Notes: generated from the letters alone by a model not told the origin. A DNA stretch of 64,000 nt from Ostreococcus lucimarinus CCE9901 (GCF_000092065.1 NC_009363.1:496001-560000), one strand, 5' to 3'. Positions 28,214 to 38,514 are shown, counted from the first letter of the stretch. Translations and numbers: made by a program.

Positions 28214-31184
28214 TTATGACGGAGCGCCGAGGTAGGCGCACACGCGCAAGATGTCGCCGAAGACGCCGCCGGCGGTGACCTCGGCGCCGGCGCCCGGACC
28301 GCGAACGACTAAGGGTCCAGCGGACGTGTAATACTTTGTGGTGAAGGAGACGATGTTGTCGCTGCCCTTGAGCTGAGCGAACGGATGGTCGGCGGGGTAA
28401 CGACGGAGTTCGACCGAGCCCGTGCCGTTCTTGACGTCGACGACACCGACGAAGCACAAGACTTCGCCCGCGGCGGCGGCTTCTTCTTGCTTGGACAAAA
28501 TATCGCCGTCGTACTTGGGAAGCTCCTTCATGAACTCATCCACGCTTTCGATGTCACGCAACGGCTCGGGAACGAGAGATTGAATCGGGACATCGCTGAG
28601 CTCGATGTTCAAACCGCATTCGCGCGCCAAGATGGTCACCTTGCGAGCGACGTCCATACCGCTCAAGTCGTCGCGGGGATCGGGTTCGGTGTATCCCGCT
28701 TCCTTGGCCTGCGCCACGATGTCGCTGAACTTCTTGCCCGGTTCCAAGGTGTTGAAGATGTAAGAAAGCGTACCGGAGAAGATGCCTTCGATGCGCTCGA
28801 CCTTGTCGCCCGAGTTTCGCAGGCTTTGAAGCGTGGCGATGATGGGCAAGCCGGCGCCGACGGTGCCTTCATAAAAGTAGTGCGTGTACGAATTACGTTG
28901 AATGGAACGCAATTCCTTGTAATACGCGAGCGGTCCGCTGTTCGCCTTCTTATTCGGCGTGACGACGTGCAATCCCTTGGACAACCACTCCTTGTAGTGA
29001 CCCGCGACGACGTCGGAGGCGGAGCAGTCGACGATGATTTGGTTTGGCGCCTCCGACTCGAGCACGTGCTTTGTGAAGTCGTCCATGTTCGCCTGCACAC
29101 CACTAGCGTATTCGTCTTCCCACGAATCTAAGTCGATCGCACCGTCGCTGAGCAACATCTTACGACCGCCCGTGATGGCAACCACGCGCAGTTCAACCGC
29201 AAACTCGTCTTGGAGCGTTTCGAGTTGTTCCTTCATTTGGCGAAGCAACGTCTTGCCGACGAGGCCTGGTCCCACGAGACCGACGCTAATCGCGGTCTTG
29301 GAGAGGTAGAATCGACCATGAGCGGCTTGAAGGGCCTTATTGACGTCCTTCTTGGAGACGACGACCGTGATGTTGTACTCGGACGCCCCTTGCGCGATGG
29401 CGATGACGTTGACGGCGCTCTGCGCCAGCGCTTCAAACAACATCGCCGACACGCCCGGCGTTTGGCACATGTTCTGCCCGACGATGGCCAAGATGGAACA
29501 ATCCTTCAAAGGGAGGATTCGAGAGATGCGACCGGCGGCGATGGCTTTCTCGAACGTCTTGTTGAGCGCCGCGACTGCCGCGTCCGCCTCGTGCGAGCGA
29601 ACCGCAAAGCAAATGGAGTGCTCCGAGGAAGCTTGAGAAATCATAACCACGTTGCAGCCAGCTTCCTTGACGGCTTTGAACACAGTGTTGGCCGTGCCCG
29701 GCACACCAACCATGCCCGTACCCTCGACGTTGATGAGGCACACGTCGTCGATGGTGGCGATACCCTTGACGAGCTCGCCGCTCATGTCGCGAGTCTCAAA
29801 CTTGCCGACGTTGCCCTCATCCCCGGCGGGCAGCGGGCACGCCATGCCGATGGACGTCCCTGGCGCGGCTTGGTTGAAGTAGTTGCGCAACGTGACTGGG
29901 ATGTTGTACTTCATCGCCGGTAAAGTCGTGCGCGGGTGGAGAACGTTGGCGCCAAAGTACGCGAGTTCCCACGCTTCGTTGTAGGAAATCGAGTTCAGGC
30001 ACTTGGCCCCCTTCACGCGGCGAGGATCGGCGCTGAATACGCCATCGACGTCGGTCCAGATGGTGATATTTCTCGCTTGCGTGAGCGCACCGAAAATTGT
30101 GGCGGAGTAATCGGAACCGTTACGTTTGAGCGTCGTCGGCACGCCCTCCGGCGTCCTCGCGATGAAACCAGTCACCATGACCACGGCGCCCTCTTGCATA
30201 TGCTCGTCGTACCACTTATCCAAGTTCGCGTTGGACAAGCTGTAGTCGACGTCCACGCCGCCGTCCTCGGATTCTGTGACGACGAGAATGTCTCGCGCGT
30301 CGATCCAGACCGCCTTGCCCCCCTTGCAGCGAATCGTCGCCGCGCACAAGCGCGCCGTCCAGAGCTCTCCGTGTCCGACGACGAAATCCCCGAACGCATC
30401 GGTCGAGCAACCGGCGATGTAAATAGCCTTAAACATCGCTCGTAAATCGTTCAATTCCTCGTTGAACGCCGCGATGTACGCGTCGTACTCGGCTTTATCC
30501 GTCAACAAAGCCTTCGCCGTGGACACGTGCTTATCCTCGAGCTTCGTCAACTCCGCCGCGTACGTATCGTCCCGTTTCGCCGCCATATCCGTCGCGTTTA
30601 TCAAGCAATCCGTCACCTTTGGTTCACCCTTCACCGCGACGCCCATCGCGGACACGATCCCCATCGTCAACTTGGAATCATTCTTCATCAAGAGCTCGCA
30701 CACGCCGCCGATGCGCTCCGCGCTCCCGACGCACGTCCCCCCGAACCTATCGTCGAACCGTTCGCCAGCCGTCAGTCTTCGCGCGCCGCGTCGCGTTCGT
30801 GCCCTTCCCCAAATCACCCGACCGTCGTCGTCGCGCGTCGCGCGCGCCCTCGCGCGCGCCCTCGCCGCGTCCGCGTCCCGTCCCGCCCTCGCGTTCAGGT
30901 TTTCCCCGCGGATCATCCATCGCGCGCGCTGTCCCGCGTCGCGTCCGTCGCGCGCGCCCTCTCGCGCGGTCGCGCGTCGCGAATCATCGTCCCGCATCGC
31001 GCGCCGTCGTTCGCACGCACTTGTGCACGTCCCAATCGCTTCCGCGCGGGATCGCCGCGCGCGTCTCGAGGTTTCGCCGCGTCGTCGTCGCGCGCGGCGC
31101 GCCTCGCGCGTCGAGCGCGCGCCGGCGCGCGAGCGCGCGTCGCGACGCGACGGGCGCCGTTCGGTGCGACGCGTGTGCGGACAT
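28214..31184 (-). CDS. AK-HSDH: Bifunctional aspartokinase-homoserine dehydrogenase, plastid (two exons)
   Basis: Exons 31184-31021 and 30746-28214 give 898 residues. The first exon is in another frame and encodes a transit peptide ending RGSDWDVHK. Splicing gives VHK-FGGTCVGSAERI, restoring the catalytic lysine of the aspartokinase KFGGT motif. The kinase domain runs to about residue 370. ACT regulatory repeats follow (about 380-530; INVEGTGMVGVPGT, LAIVGQNMCQTPGVSA). Homoserine dehydrogenase starts near 538 (VGLVGPGLVGKTLL) and includes GTLSYIFN and YTEPDPRDDLSGMDVARK. The enzyme runs two steps of the aspartate pathway to threonine and methionine. Threonine feedback through the ACT repeats is usual in the plant family. 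Confidence 0.96.
30747..31020 (-). other. Intron in aspartokinase-homoserine dehydrogenase gene (274 bp)
   Basis: Minus strand: donor CACAA|GTGCGTGCG at 31021/31020, branch motif CTGAC about 30 nt upstream of acceptor GATAG|GTTCGG at 30747/30746. The split codon AA|G is the conserved Lys of KFGGT. Without splicing the frame reads RFGGT behind Arg-rich intron sequence. Confidence 0.92.
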
Positions 31185-31427
31185 GGCGCTCGGCGGCGTC
31201 CGCGCGGCGGAGTGTCGCGCGCGCGCCGGCGCGCGCGCGCGGGATGGCGTAGCTTTGTATGGGTAAACAGTGTGCGTGTATGGATATCCGCGGTCGGTCG
31301 GACGCGAACGGTCGCGCGACGCCGCCGACGACGACGACGGCGACGCGCGCGCGCACTCCGCGACGCGGTCGACGGCGCGGCGCGCACCGCGAGCGTCCGC
31401 GCGCGCGCGTCGGCGCTCGACCGCGCG

Positions 31428-33158
31428 ATGCTCGCGCGCGTCGGCGTCGGCGTCGGCGCGCGACCGCGCGGCGGCGGCTCGGGGACGGGACGCGCGACGC
31501 GACGCGCGGCGACGGCGACGCGAGGACGCGCGAACGGACGAACGCGCGACGAAACGCGCGGTTTTGGCGCGCGCGCGCGCGCGCGCGTCGCGGTCGCGAA
31601 GACGCGAGCGCGCGAAGGGGCGACGCGAGGCGGGACGCGCGGCGACGGGACGCGACGCGAGGCGACGCGCGACGACGACGACGCGAGGACGCGCGATGCG
31701 GGCGGCGCGGACTCGGTGAAGGGCGCGCGCGGTGAGGACGCGCGCGATGGACGATTGCCGACGATCCCGCGAGGGACGTACGCGTCGCTGGCGACGGCGC
31801 TCGTGGCGCTCGGTTTTCCGGCGCTGTTGAACAGCGTGAACGAACCGGTGGTGTCGCTGTTGGAGACCGTGCTCGTGGCCAGGGTCGGGACGGTGTTTTT
31901 AGCCGCGCTCGCGCCGGCGTCGGCGTTGTTCGGGCTCGTCGAGGAGGTGTGCTTCGCGTTTAGCGTCGTGGTGACGACGGCGGTGAGTTCGGCGCGCGCC
32001 GAGTTTGAAGACGTCGACGCCGCGGTGCCGGAACGCGTGAAACAGACGGTGAGCATGAGCGTGATGGCGTCGTTCATCGCCGGTCTCGGGCTTGCGATCG
32101 GACTGCAAGCGCTGTACGGACCCATTTGCAAAATTATGGTGGTGCCGCGAGAGGTCGAGGCGCTGTTGCGCTCGTACACGGTGTTGCGGTGCGCGGGATT
32201 GCCCATGTTCGGCGCCGCAAACGCGCTCGAGGGGGTGTTTCTCGGAAGCAAAGACGCGCTGACGCCCATGACCGGATGGCTCGTCGCCGGTGTCATCACC
32301 GTCGCGCTGCAGCTGTTCTTCATTACACCGCAGATGAGCGCAAACGCGGCGGTGCGTTGGGCGGGCATCGCCCTCACCGTGGGTCAGACGTTCATTTTCT
32401 TCTATCTGTGGAAGATTGCGCATGGGCGCGGATTATTTTCAATGCGAAGCGTGTTCAAGGGCGCCGAGAGCGTGGGCGCGGCGATCGCGCGCTTGTACAG
32501 GCGTCTTGAGGAGGAGCACATCGCGAGCGAGTTTCGGTGGTTGGTACTGAGCGCGACGGCGCGTATGACGACGTACGTCATCATCACCTCGTGTGCCACG
32601 AATCTCGGGGTGATTTCTGCGGCGGTCAATAAGACGTTGCTGGATCTGTATATTTTATTAGGGTTATGTGCCGAGCCAGTGTTCACCGTCGGCAACGTCT
32701 TATTGCCGAGGAAGAGACGCAGTCTCGTCGAGGTCTTGACGTACCGACGCGCGCTGTTTTACGTCGCGCTGTTCATGGGGTTCACGCTCGCATGCTTGGC
32801 GTACATCCTTTGCGGCTCAACTTTGCTCTCGCACGATCCACACGTCCACGCAGTGGCGACCTCAATGCGGAGCTTGGTCGCGGTGACAATCGGTTTGTCC
32901 ACCGCGGCGTACGCCACCGACGGCTGCGTCATCGGTCTCGGCGGGGCCAGCTTCGTCGGTGCGGCGCAGATGATCAACACATCAATATTTGTGTTGGTTT
33001 TCATCGCGTTCAGGACGATTTACGGCGCCGCGACATCGCTCCAGCACCTCTGGCTGGCGCTCTTGCTGTTCCAGGCGCTCCGCCTGGCGGAGCACGTTTG
33101 GAAATTACGCCACGACGAGCGCGCGCTCGCGTTTCCTCGCACCGCCGCCTTGGCGTAG
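31428..33158 (+). CDS. MATE-family multidrug/organic-compound transporter, probably plastid envelope
   Basis: About 576 residues from the ATG at 31428. A ~105-residue Arg/Gly/Thr-rich targeting region precedes the transporter. About 12 hydrophobic helices follow from residue 115 onward, beginning ALVALGFPALLNSVNEPVVSLLETVLVARVG, typical of the first helix pair of MATE proteins. GLPMFGAANALEGVFLGSKD and YATDGCVIGLG match internal MATE repeats. MATE carriers exchange organic compounds for H+ or Na+; plant plastid members (EDS5 group) export phenolics. The substrate here is unknown. Head-to-head with aspartokinase-homoserine dehydrogenase, with 243 bp between starts. Confidence 0.85.
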   Translation: MLARVGVGVGARPRGGGSGTGRATRRAATATRGRANGRTRDETRGFGARARARVAVAKTRAREGATRGGTRGDGTRREATRDDDDARTRDAGGADSVKGARGEDARDGRLPTIPRGTYASLATALVALGFPALLNSVNEPVVSLLETVLVARVGTVFLAALAPASALFGLVEEVCFAFSVVVTTAVSSARAEFEDVDAAVPERVKQTVSMSVMASFIAGLGLAIGLQALYGPICKIMVVPREVEALLRSYTVLRCAGLPMFGAANALEGVFLGSKDALTPMTGWLVAGVITVALQLFFITPQMSANAAVRWAGIALTVGQTFIFFYLWKIAHGRGLFSMRSVFKGAESVGAAIARLYRRLEEEHIASEFRWLVLSATARMTTYVIITSCATNLGVISAAVNKTLLDLYILLGLCAEPVFTVGNVLLPRKRRSLVEVLTYRRALFYVALFMGFTLACLAYILCGSTLLSHDPHVHAVATSMRSLVAVTIGLSTAAYATDGCVIGLGGASFVGAAQMINTSIFVLVFIAFRTIYGAATSLQHLWLALLLFQALRLAEHVWKLRHDERALAFPRTAALA

Positions 33159-33253
33159 TCGACATCGACGGCATCGCCGCCTCGACGCGTAGACGTCTCT
33201 CGCATTTGCCGGTTTTATAATATTGTTCAACGTTGCTGTAGTCGCCCGCGCGC

Positions 33254-33297
33254 CCCGACACACGCCCGACACGCGCCCGACACACGCCCGACACGCG
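33254..33297 (+). repeat. Four 11-bp tandem units in the 5' leader of the DnaJ-ferredoxin gene
   Basis: Units alternate cccgacacacg and cccgacacgcg from 33254 to 33297, ending about 75 bp before the chosen ATG. The stretch is likely 5'-untranslated sequence or promoter; the open frame through it starts at TTG and has no conserved content. Confidence 0.75.
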
Positions 33298-33372
33298 CGA
33301 ACGCCCCGACACACCTCGCCGCTCCGGTCGCGCCCGCGCACCGCGGCGCGCCCGGTGACGCGAAAGGACGCG

Positions 33373-34506
33373 ATGCGATACCTCGCGGCGTCGCCGCGCG
33401 CGTTCGTCGATGCCGCGCCGACGACGACGTCGTCGCGTCAACGCTTCATCCGACGAACGCGCTCGGATATCACCGCGCGCGTGTTCGGTAACTTCACGCG
33501 ACGCCGCGACGACGCCGTGGAAGAGATGGCCATCGTGCCGAGCGAAAGCTCGGACGCGGACGACGACGCGCGCGGCTCGAAAGATTGGTCGAGGTCGAGG
33601 TCGTGGGAGGAAGGGGACGAGATGCCGGAGGCGTTGGCGAGCGCGATACCGAGCTGTTATTACAGCCTGTTGCAGGTCGACCCCGCGAGCGATCGCGATG
33701 AGATAAAAAAGAATTTTAGACAATTGTTGAAGGCGACGCACCCGGACGTCGCGGGAGAGGCGAGCGTGGAGATTTCTCGAATCATGAACGACGCATATAA
33801 AACGCTCCTGGACGACGTGAAGAGGGAGCTGTACGATCGAGATTTGGCCGAGTTGCGATACGCGATGGCGCTGGCGGGAGAACGCGCGAGCGAAGACTTT
33901 CGACCGTATACGGGAGAGGCGTTGAGTACATTCGTCGGGTCCGATCCGACGGGACAATCGCGCGCGGTGTTCGTAAACGAGTCGGTGTGCATCGGATGTC
34001 GCATGTGCAACCACAGCGCGGCGAAGACGTTCATGATGGAACAAGATTACGGACGCGCGCGCGCGTTTCAACAGTGGGCGGACAGCGAAGAGGACATTCA
34101 GATCGCCATAGACTCCTGTCCGGTGGACTGCATCTCGTGGGTCAACAAGAAGAATTTGCCCATACTCGAGTACGCGATGCAGACCATCGAACGCATCAAT
34201 ATCGCGTCGATGCGCGCTGGAAACGCGCGCGCCGCGGACCCTTTCGACATCGCCAACGGCATGATTCGCCGCGGCGAAGAAGCGAGGGCGCGCTTGGGTG
34301 ATTCGGGTGACACGCTCAACGGCATCGCCACCGTAGGTTCGCAAGCGCTCGCCATTCGCGAGGCGTGGCTCTTATTGAACGAATCCACGCGCGCGCGATG
34401 GCGCACGTACGCCTTAGCGCGCGCGAGCGTCGAGGACTCCTACGACGAATGCGACGACATCGATTGCGAGATCCCCAGCGCATCCATCGACGAAGATTTC
34501 GCGTAG
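33373..34506 (+). CDS. DnaJ-ferredoxin fusion co-chaperone, plastid (CDJ3/4/5-like)
   Basis: About 377 residues from the first in-frame ATG at 33373, with a transit peptide. The J domain (about 94-160) contains SCYYSLLQVDPASDRDEIKK and the essential HPD of KATHPDVAG. A bacterial-type ferredoxin domain (about 200-255) has CIGCRMC and a later SCPVDCI, enough ligands for one [4Fe-4S] cluster. This combination is known from Chlamydomonas CDJ3-CDJ5, which work with plastid HSP70B and are thought to sense redox or Fe-S status. The C-terminal 120 residues are helical and acidic. The next genes downstream are an aldo-keto reductase and a cysteine-desulfurase-like enzyme. Confidence 0.92.
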   Translation: MRYLAASPRAFVDAAPTTTSSRQRFIRRTRSDITARVFGNFTRRRDDAVEEMAIVPSESSDADDDARGSKDWSRSRSWEEGDEMPEALASAIPSCYYSLLQVDPASDRDEIKKNFRQLLKATHPDVAGEASVEISRIMNDAYKTLLDDVKRELYDRDLAELRYAMALAGERASEDFRPYTGEALSTFVGSDPTGQSRAVFVNESVCIGCRMCNHSAAKTFMMEQDYGRARAFQQWADSEEDIQIAIDSCPVDCISWVNKKNLPILEYAMQTIERINIASMRAGNARAADPFDIANGMIRRGEEARARLGDSGDTLNGIATVGSQALAIREAWLLLNESTRARWRTYALARASVEDSYDECDDIDCEIPSASIDEDFA

Positions 34507-34562
34507 CGCGCCGTCGACCAACCTTGTACAAACCAAACCAAACCAACCAACCGCCGCACATC

Positions 34563-36122
34563 ATGTCGTCCGCGCGCGCCTCTCCGCGCGTCCACGTGCG
34601 CGTGCGCGCCTCTCCGCGCGTCCACGTGCGCGTGCGCGCCGGCGGTCACCTCCACGCGTCCCGCCGCGCGTTCACCACGGCCACGACCTTCGCCGCGTCC
34701 TCGCCGGGCGATTTCTTTGCGAAACTTTTCGACACCTCTCCTCCGGGACGCGCGCAAACGCCCGCGGCATCGTCGCGGCGCGCGCGTCCGACGAACGAGG
34801 TCGTCGACGTGATCGAGGGCATCAGGCACAAGCGCTTGGGCGGTCGGTCGGACATCGTGGTGAGCGAGCTCGCCCTCGGGACCCAGCGTTGGGGCGGCGC
34901 GGATTTCAATTCGCCGGATGAAGCGACGTGTCACGAGTTCATGGACGAGGCCATCTTAGGGCGCGGGATAAATCTCGTCGACACCGCAGAACAGGTGAGT
35001 GATTGGTGTTTTTCGATCGACAGCCTGTTCGCGGACGGTTCGGATGGCTCGAACGGTTCGAATGATCGCGAAACGCGCGACTGACGACGGCTTTCTTCGC
35101 CGCAGTACCCGATTCCGAGCGATCGGCGGCGACCGGAAGGAAGGACCGAGGAAATCATTGGAAGCTGGTTAGCGAAAGATAAGTCGAGGCGTGAAAAAAT
35201 GGTGATCGCGACGAAGATTACCGGCGGCGCGAACGTGACAAAGAAAAATATTGTGAAGGATTTGGAAGGGTCGTTGTTGCGGCTGAAAACCGATTACGTC
35301 GACGTGTACACGCTTCATTGGCCGGCGCGGTACACGCCTCAGAGTAATTGGGGACAGTCGTTGGAGTACGACGTGGATACGGAACGACAACCGTATTATC
35401 GCAACGCGGCGTCGTTTGAAGAAATCACCGAAGCCATGGGCTCGTTGATTCGTCAAGGAAAGATTCGCGGCTACGGCTCCTGCAACGATAACGCCTTTGG
35501 ACTCACGGCTATGTGCTACGCCGCGCGGAGCGTGGGCGCGCCCGAACCGTGCTGCATGCAGGGCGACTTTAGCTTGATCAACCGTCGGAGTCTGGAGAAT
35601 GGTTTAAGCGAGGCGTCCTCGCCCGTGCACGAAAACGCTGGGTGGATGGGATACAACCTGTTGGCGGGCGGCGTGTTAACTGGTAAGTATCGCGAGGTTA
35701 AGGCGGCGGTCGACAACGCGCGAGATCGCGAACTCGCGGAGAAGCTGCTCGCCGATCCCCGAGGTCGCATGGACGAATACGGTTGGGGCCAGACGTTGTA
35801 CCGCTATCGCAGCGCTCCGGCGCTTCGCGCCGTCGACCAATACGCCGCGCTCGCCGACGCCGCCGGCATGTCGCTCACCGAGCTCGCCCTGCGCTGGGCG
35901 CAGCGTAAATCATTCATGACCACCGCTCTCATCGGCCACACCTCGATGACGCAGCTCAAGGAAACCATCGGTCATTTCGACTCGTCCAAGCCGCCGCTCG
36001 ACGACGAACTCATGTGGGCCAGCGACGTCGTCCACATGCGCAACCGCCTGCCGATATTCTCGAGCGAGCGCGTCGGCCTGGACTGGAACGGTCGCGGTGA
36101 AATCGGCGAGCGCGTGCCCTGA
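34563..36122 (+). CDS. Aldo-keto reductase, Tas-like, organelle-targeted (two exons)
   Basis: Exons 34563-34994 and 35106-36122 give 482 residues. The junction restores NLVDTAEQ-YPIPSDRRRPEGRTEEIIGSWL, which matches E. coli Tas (NLIDVAEMYPVPPRPETQGLTE). Catalytic Asp and Tyr lie in this segment, the Lys is in VIATKITGG, and the His in YTLHWPAR. The barrel continues through GKIRGYGSCNDNAFG and GYNLLAGGVLTGKY to a C-terminal NADP(H)-binding region (ALIGHTSMTQLKE). The N-terminus is a transit peptide containing a perfect 10-residue duplication. Tas-type enzymes are NADPH-dependent reductases; the substrate is unknown. The 5' leader just before the ATG is an unusual aaaccaaacc-type run. TGTAA at 36124-36128 follows the stop. 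Confidence 0.92.
34581..34640 (+). repeat. Perfect 30-bp tandem duplication in the transit-peptide coding region
   Basis: Two identical 30-bp copies, 34581-34610 and 34611-34640, encode SPRVHVRVRA twice in the leader of the aldo-keto reductase. The exact identity suggests a recent slippage or duplication event tolerated in a targeting peptide. Confidence 0.95.
34995..35105 (+). other. Intron in aldo-keto reductase gene (111 bp)
   Basis: Donor CAG|GTGAGTGA at 34994/34995, branch motif CTGAC at 35081-35085, pyrimidine-richer tract and acceptor CGCAG at 35101-35105. Phase 0. The intron contains the tgacga-type stop that ends the unspliced frame. Confidence 0.94.
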
Positions 36123-36218
36123 GTGTAACGTCACCGCGCGCACAGTTTTAGCATTCATCCAGCACGAACGCGACGGTCGACGCGGTTGACTTCGCGCCCG
36201 CACTGCTCGCCTCGCTTG

Positions 36219-37583
36219 ATGCCCGCGTCGCCCGCGTCGCGCGTCCGCCCTTCGCGCACCCACTCGCGCGCCGCGACGACGACCGCGCGCGGCGTGAAGT
36301 CAACCATGCGCAATCTATTCGCGCGCGCGCGCGACGCCGGCGTCGGCGAGCGCCTGCCCGGGTCGACGTTCGAGCGATGCGTGTACTTGGACTACAACGC
36401 CACGACGCCCATATGGCCCGAAGTCTCTCGCGCCATGGCGCCGTTCCTGCACGAACACTTCGGGAACCCGTCGTCCGGACACGCGTTCGCGACGCCGTGT
36501 CGAGAAGCGATCGACGCCGCGCGCGAATCGACGGGCGCGATGTTGGGGTGCGCGAGCGACGAGGTGACGTTTACTTCGTGCGGAAGCGAGAGCGATAATT
36601 TCGCCATCGATGGCGCGGTGCGTGGGTTTTTGAAGAAGAACGCCGGACGCGGATTGCCGAAGATTGTGACGACGGCGATCGAGCACCCGGCGGTGATCGA
36701 GCACTTGAAGGCGAAGGCGGCGTTCGGGGAATTGACGTACGAGTTGGTCGGCGTCGACGAGGAGGGGTTGGTGAACGCGGACGACGTGATCGACGCTATC
36801 GATGAGAACACGTGCTTGGTGACGGTGATGCACGCGAACAACGAAACGGGAGCGATACAGCCTGTGGCTGAAATCGCGAGACGGGCGCGAGAGCGCGGCG
36901 TGCTGACGCACACGGACGCAGCGCAGAGCGCCGGAAAAGTTCCGGTGAAGGTTGACGCCCTCGGGGTCGACATGGCGACGATCGTTGGGCACAAAATCGG
37001 CGCGCCGAAGGGAGTGGGCGCCTTGTACATCCGTCGGGGTACTGACTTAGGCGACGCCAAGCCGTTTTACGGCGGTGGCCAGGAGAGCGGGCGGCGTGCG
37101 GGCACCGAGAACGTATTGCACATAGTCGGTTTGGGCAAGGCGTGCGAGATCGTCGAGCGCGAGATGGATACGTGCCCGAAACATTTGAAGGCGATGCGAG
37201 ACGATCTGCAGAAGCGGCTGGTTGACGCGCTCGGTGGCACCGATGGTTCGGGCGTGCGCGTGAACGGCCCGCGCGACGATGACAAGCGCTTGCCGAATAC
37301 GCTGAACATCGGCATCAAAGGTTTGCTCGCCTCGATCACGCTTATGGAACTCAGCGAACTGCTCGCCGCGAGTGCGGGCGCGGCGTGTCACACACCAGAC
37401 GCCGCCACGTCGGGCGGTGCGACGGTATCGAGCGTTCTAGAGGCGATGAACGTGCCCATGGAGTACGCCGTCGGCACGTTACGACTGAGTGTCGGTCGAC
37501 ACACCGTCGAGCGAGACGTCGAGCGCGGCGCGGCGTTGTTGATCGACGCCGCGAAAAGACAAAATGCGGGCGCGCCGCGGTGA
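36219..37583 (+). CDS. Class V aminotransferase: selenocysteine lyase / cysteine desulfurase-like
   Basis: About 454 residues from the ATG at 36219 (ATG at 36306 is an alternative that removes a 29-residue basic leader). PLP-enzyme motifs: LDYNATTP, FGNPSSGHA, SCGSESDN, HANNETGAIQPV, HTDAAQSAGKVPV, and the PLP lysine in IVGHKIGAPKG near 257. The catalytic Cys is near 389 in SAGAACHTPDA. The GA-A-C-H context, the spacing before it and LRLSVGRHT at the end resemble animal selenocysteine lyase (VGASCHS ... VRLSVGRGT) more than IscS/NFS1 (SSGSACTS). Either removal of Se from selenocysteine or S from cysteine is possible. Ostreococcus is known to be rich in selenoproteins, which makes the first option attractive. 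Tandem after the aldo-keto reductase. Confidence 0.88.
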   Translation: MPASPASRVRPSRTHSRAATTTARGVKSTMRNLFARARDAGVGERLPGSTFERCVYLDYNATTPIWPEVSRAMAPFLHEHFGNPSSGHAFATPCREAIDAARESTGAMLGCASDEVTFTSCGSESDNFAIDGAVRGFLKKNAGRGLPKIVTTAIEHPAVIEHLKAKAAFGELTYELVGVDEEGLVNADDVIDAIDENTCLVTVMHANNETGAIQPVAEIARRARERGVLTHTDAAQSAGKVPVKVDALGVDMATIVGHKIGAPKGVGALYIRRGTDLGDAKPFYGGGQESGRRAGTENVLHIVGLGKACEIVEREMDTCPKHLKAMRDDLQKRLVDALGGTDGSGVRVNGPRDDDKRLPNTLNIGIKGLLASITLMELSELLAASAGAACHTPDAATSGGATVSSVLEAMNVPMEYAVGTLRLSVGRHTVERDVERGAALLIDAAKRQNAGAPR

Positions 37584-37656
37584 ATAGCGCCGTTAGAGAC
37601 GCAGAAGTTCTTCTACCTAGCAATATTAATACACGATGAGTTATTCGAACGACGCG

Positions 37657-38514
37657 TCAAATTCGCAAGCTCTCCACGCCGAAATCCTCGTCTCGCGCGC
37701 CGCCGCGACTATGCTTGGCACCACCTTTTCCTTTTGATTTCTTCTTCGTCTTCACCTCGGCCCAATCTCCGGTGTCAAATTCCTCGACATCGATCCCATC
37801 CTCCACCGCCTTCTCCCTCGACCGTCGTTCTTCCTCCATCTCTTCCTCCAAGACGTCCGCGCACGCGTCCGCGTCGCCGCGACACGCTCGCAGCGTCCTC
37901 CGCAATCTTTCCGCGTCCACGCACCCCGTCCTGCGCGCCAACGCACACAACTCATCATCCCTCAACATCGCCACGCTCAGCGGTCCCCCCGGCTCGTCGA
38001 ATCGCCTCGAATTCCTCAACCGCACGCTATTATAATGATCGCGCCCCTCGTACGTCACGTGATACGTCTTCGCTCCATCGTCCCTCGCGTCCGCGCCCGC
38101 CACCCATCGCGGCGACCCCGCTTGATGGATGCATATCCCCACTCTCAGCGCCGCCGTCGCCGCGTTCACCTCCAGATGTCCCGCCCACTCCCCGTCCCTC
38201 GCCATTCGTTCGACGTACTCGTCGAACGTCTCGTCGTCCTCCACGAACGGCGCGAACGCCTCTCGTCTCGCCTCCACGCGCGCCACCACGCGTCTTCGCA
38301 CCTCCGCGTGTCTCGACTCGTCGCCGTACCTCTGATCCGCGAGCGCGCGAAAGAAGCAGTTCCCGTCCGCCTCCACCGCGCGTCGCTCGAGGTTCAGCGC
38401 GCGAAGCTGCCGCTCGAGCGTCGCGATCTCGTCCCGCGACGCCGCGTCGCGAGCGTCGCGCGTTATCGCGCCGTCGCGACGCGCGCGATCGCGACGCGCG
38501 CGTCCCTTGCCCAT
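37657..38514 (-). CDS. OTU-domain deubiquitinase (OTUD3-like)
   Basis: 285 residues. The basic N-terminus MGKGRARRDRARRD is followed by an OTU domain. The catalytic Asp-Cys pair is in VEADGNCFFRALADQRYGD (near 46-64), FEPFVEDD is matched by FAPFVEDDETFDEYV, and the catalytic His is in YEGRDHYNSVR (near 155). The order and spacing match OTUD3. OTU proteases cleave ubiquitin chains. The C-terminus may hold a UBA-like helix set (DDELCALARRTGCVDAERL) and ends in a Lys/Gly-rich tail. Head-to-head with the U5-40K gene (85 bp apart) and convergent with the desulfurase-like gene. Confidence 0.9.
   Translation of the reverse strand: MGKGRARRDRARRDGAITRDARDAASRDEIATLERQLRALNLERRAVEADGNCFFRALADQRYGDESRHAEVRRRVVARVEARREAFAPFVEDDETFDEYVERMARDGEWAGHLEVNAATAALRVGICIHQAGSPRWVAGADARDDGAKTYHVTYEGRDHYNSVRLRNSRRFDEPGGPLSVAMLRDDELCALARRTGCVDAERLRRTLRACRGDADACADVLEEEMEEERRSREKAVEDGIDVEEFDTGDWAEVKTKKKSKGKGGAKHSRGGARDEDFGVESLRI

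Noticed and set aside
31185-32377. Upstream continuation of the aspartokinase frame
   Set aside because: It runs antisense through the MATE gene. A spliced first exon at 31184-31021 restores the true N-terminus.
33223-33372. 50-residue upstream extension of DnaJ-ferredoxin
   Set aside because: It begins at TTG and translates the 11-bp tandem repeat into His/Thr/Pro sequence. The ATG at 33373 begins a normal transit peptide.
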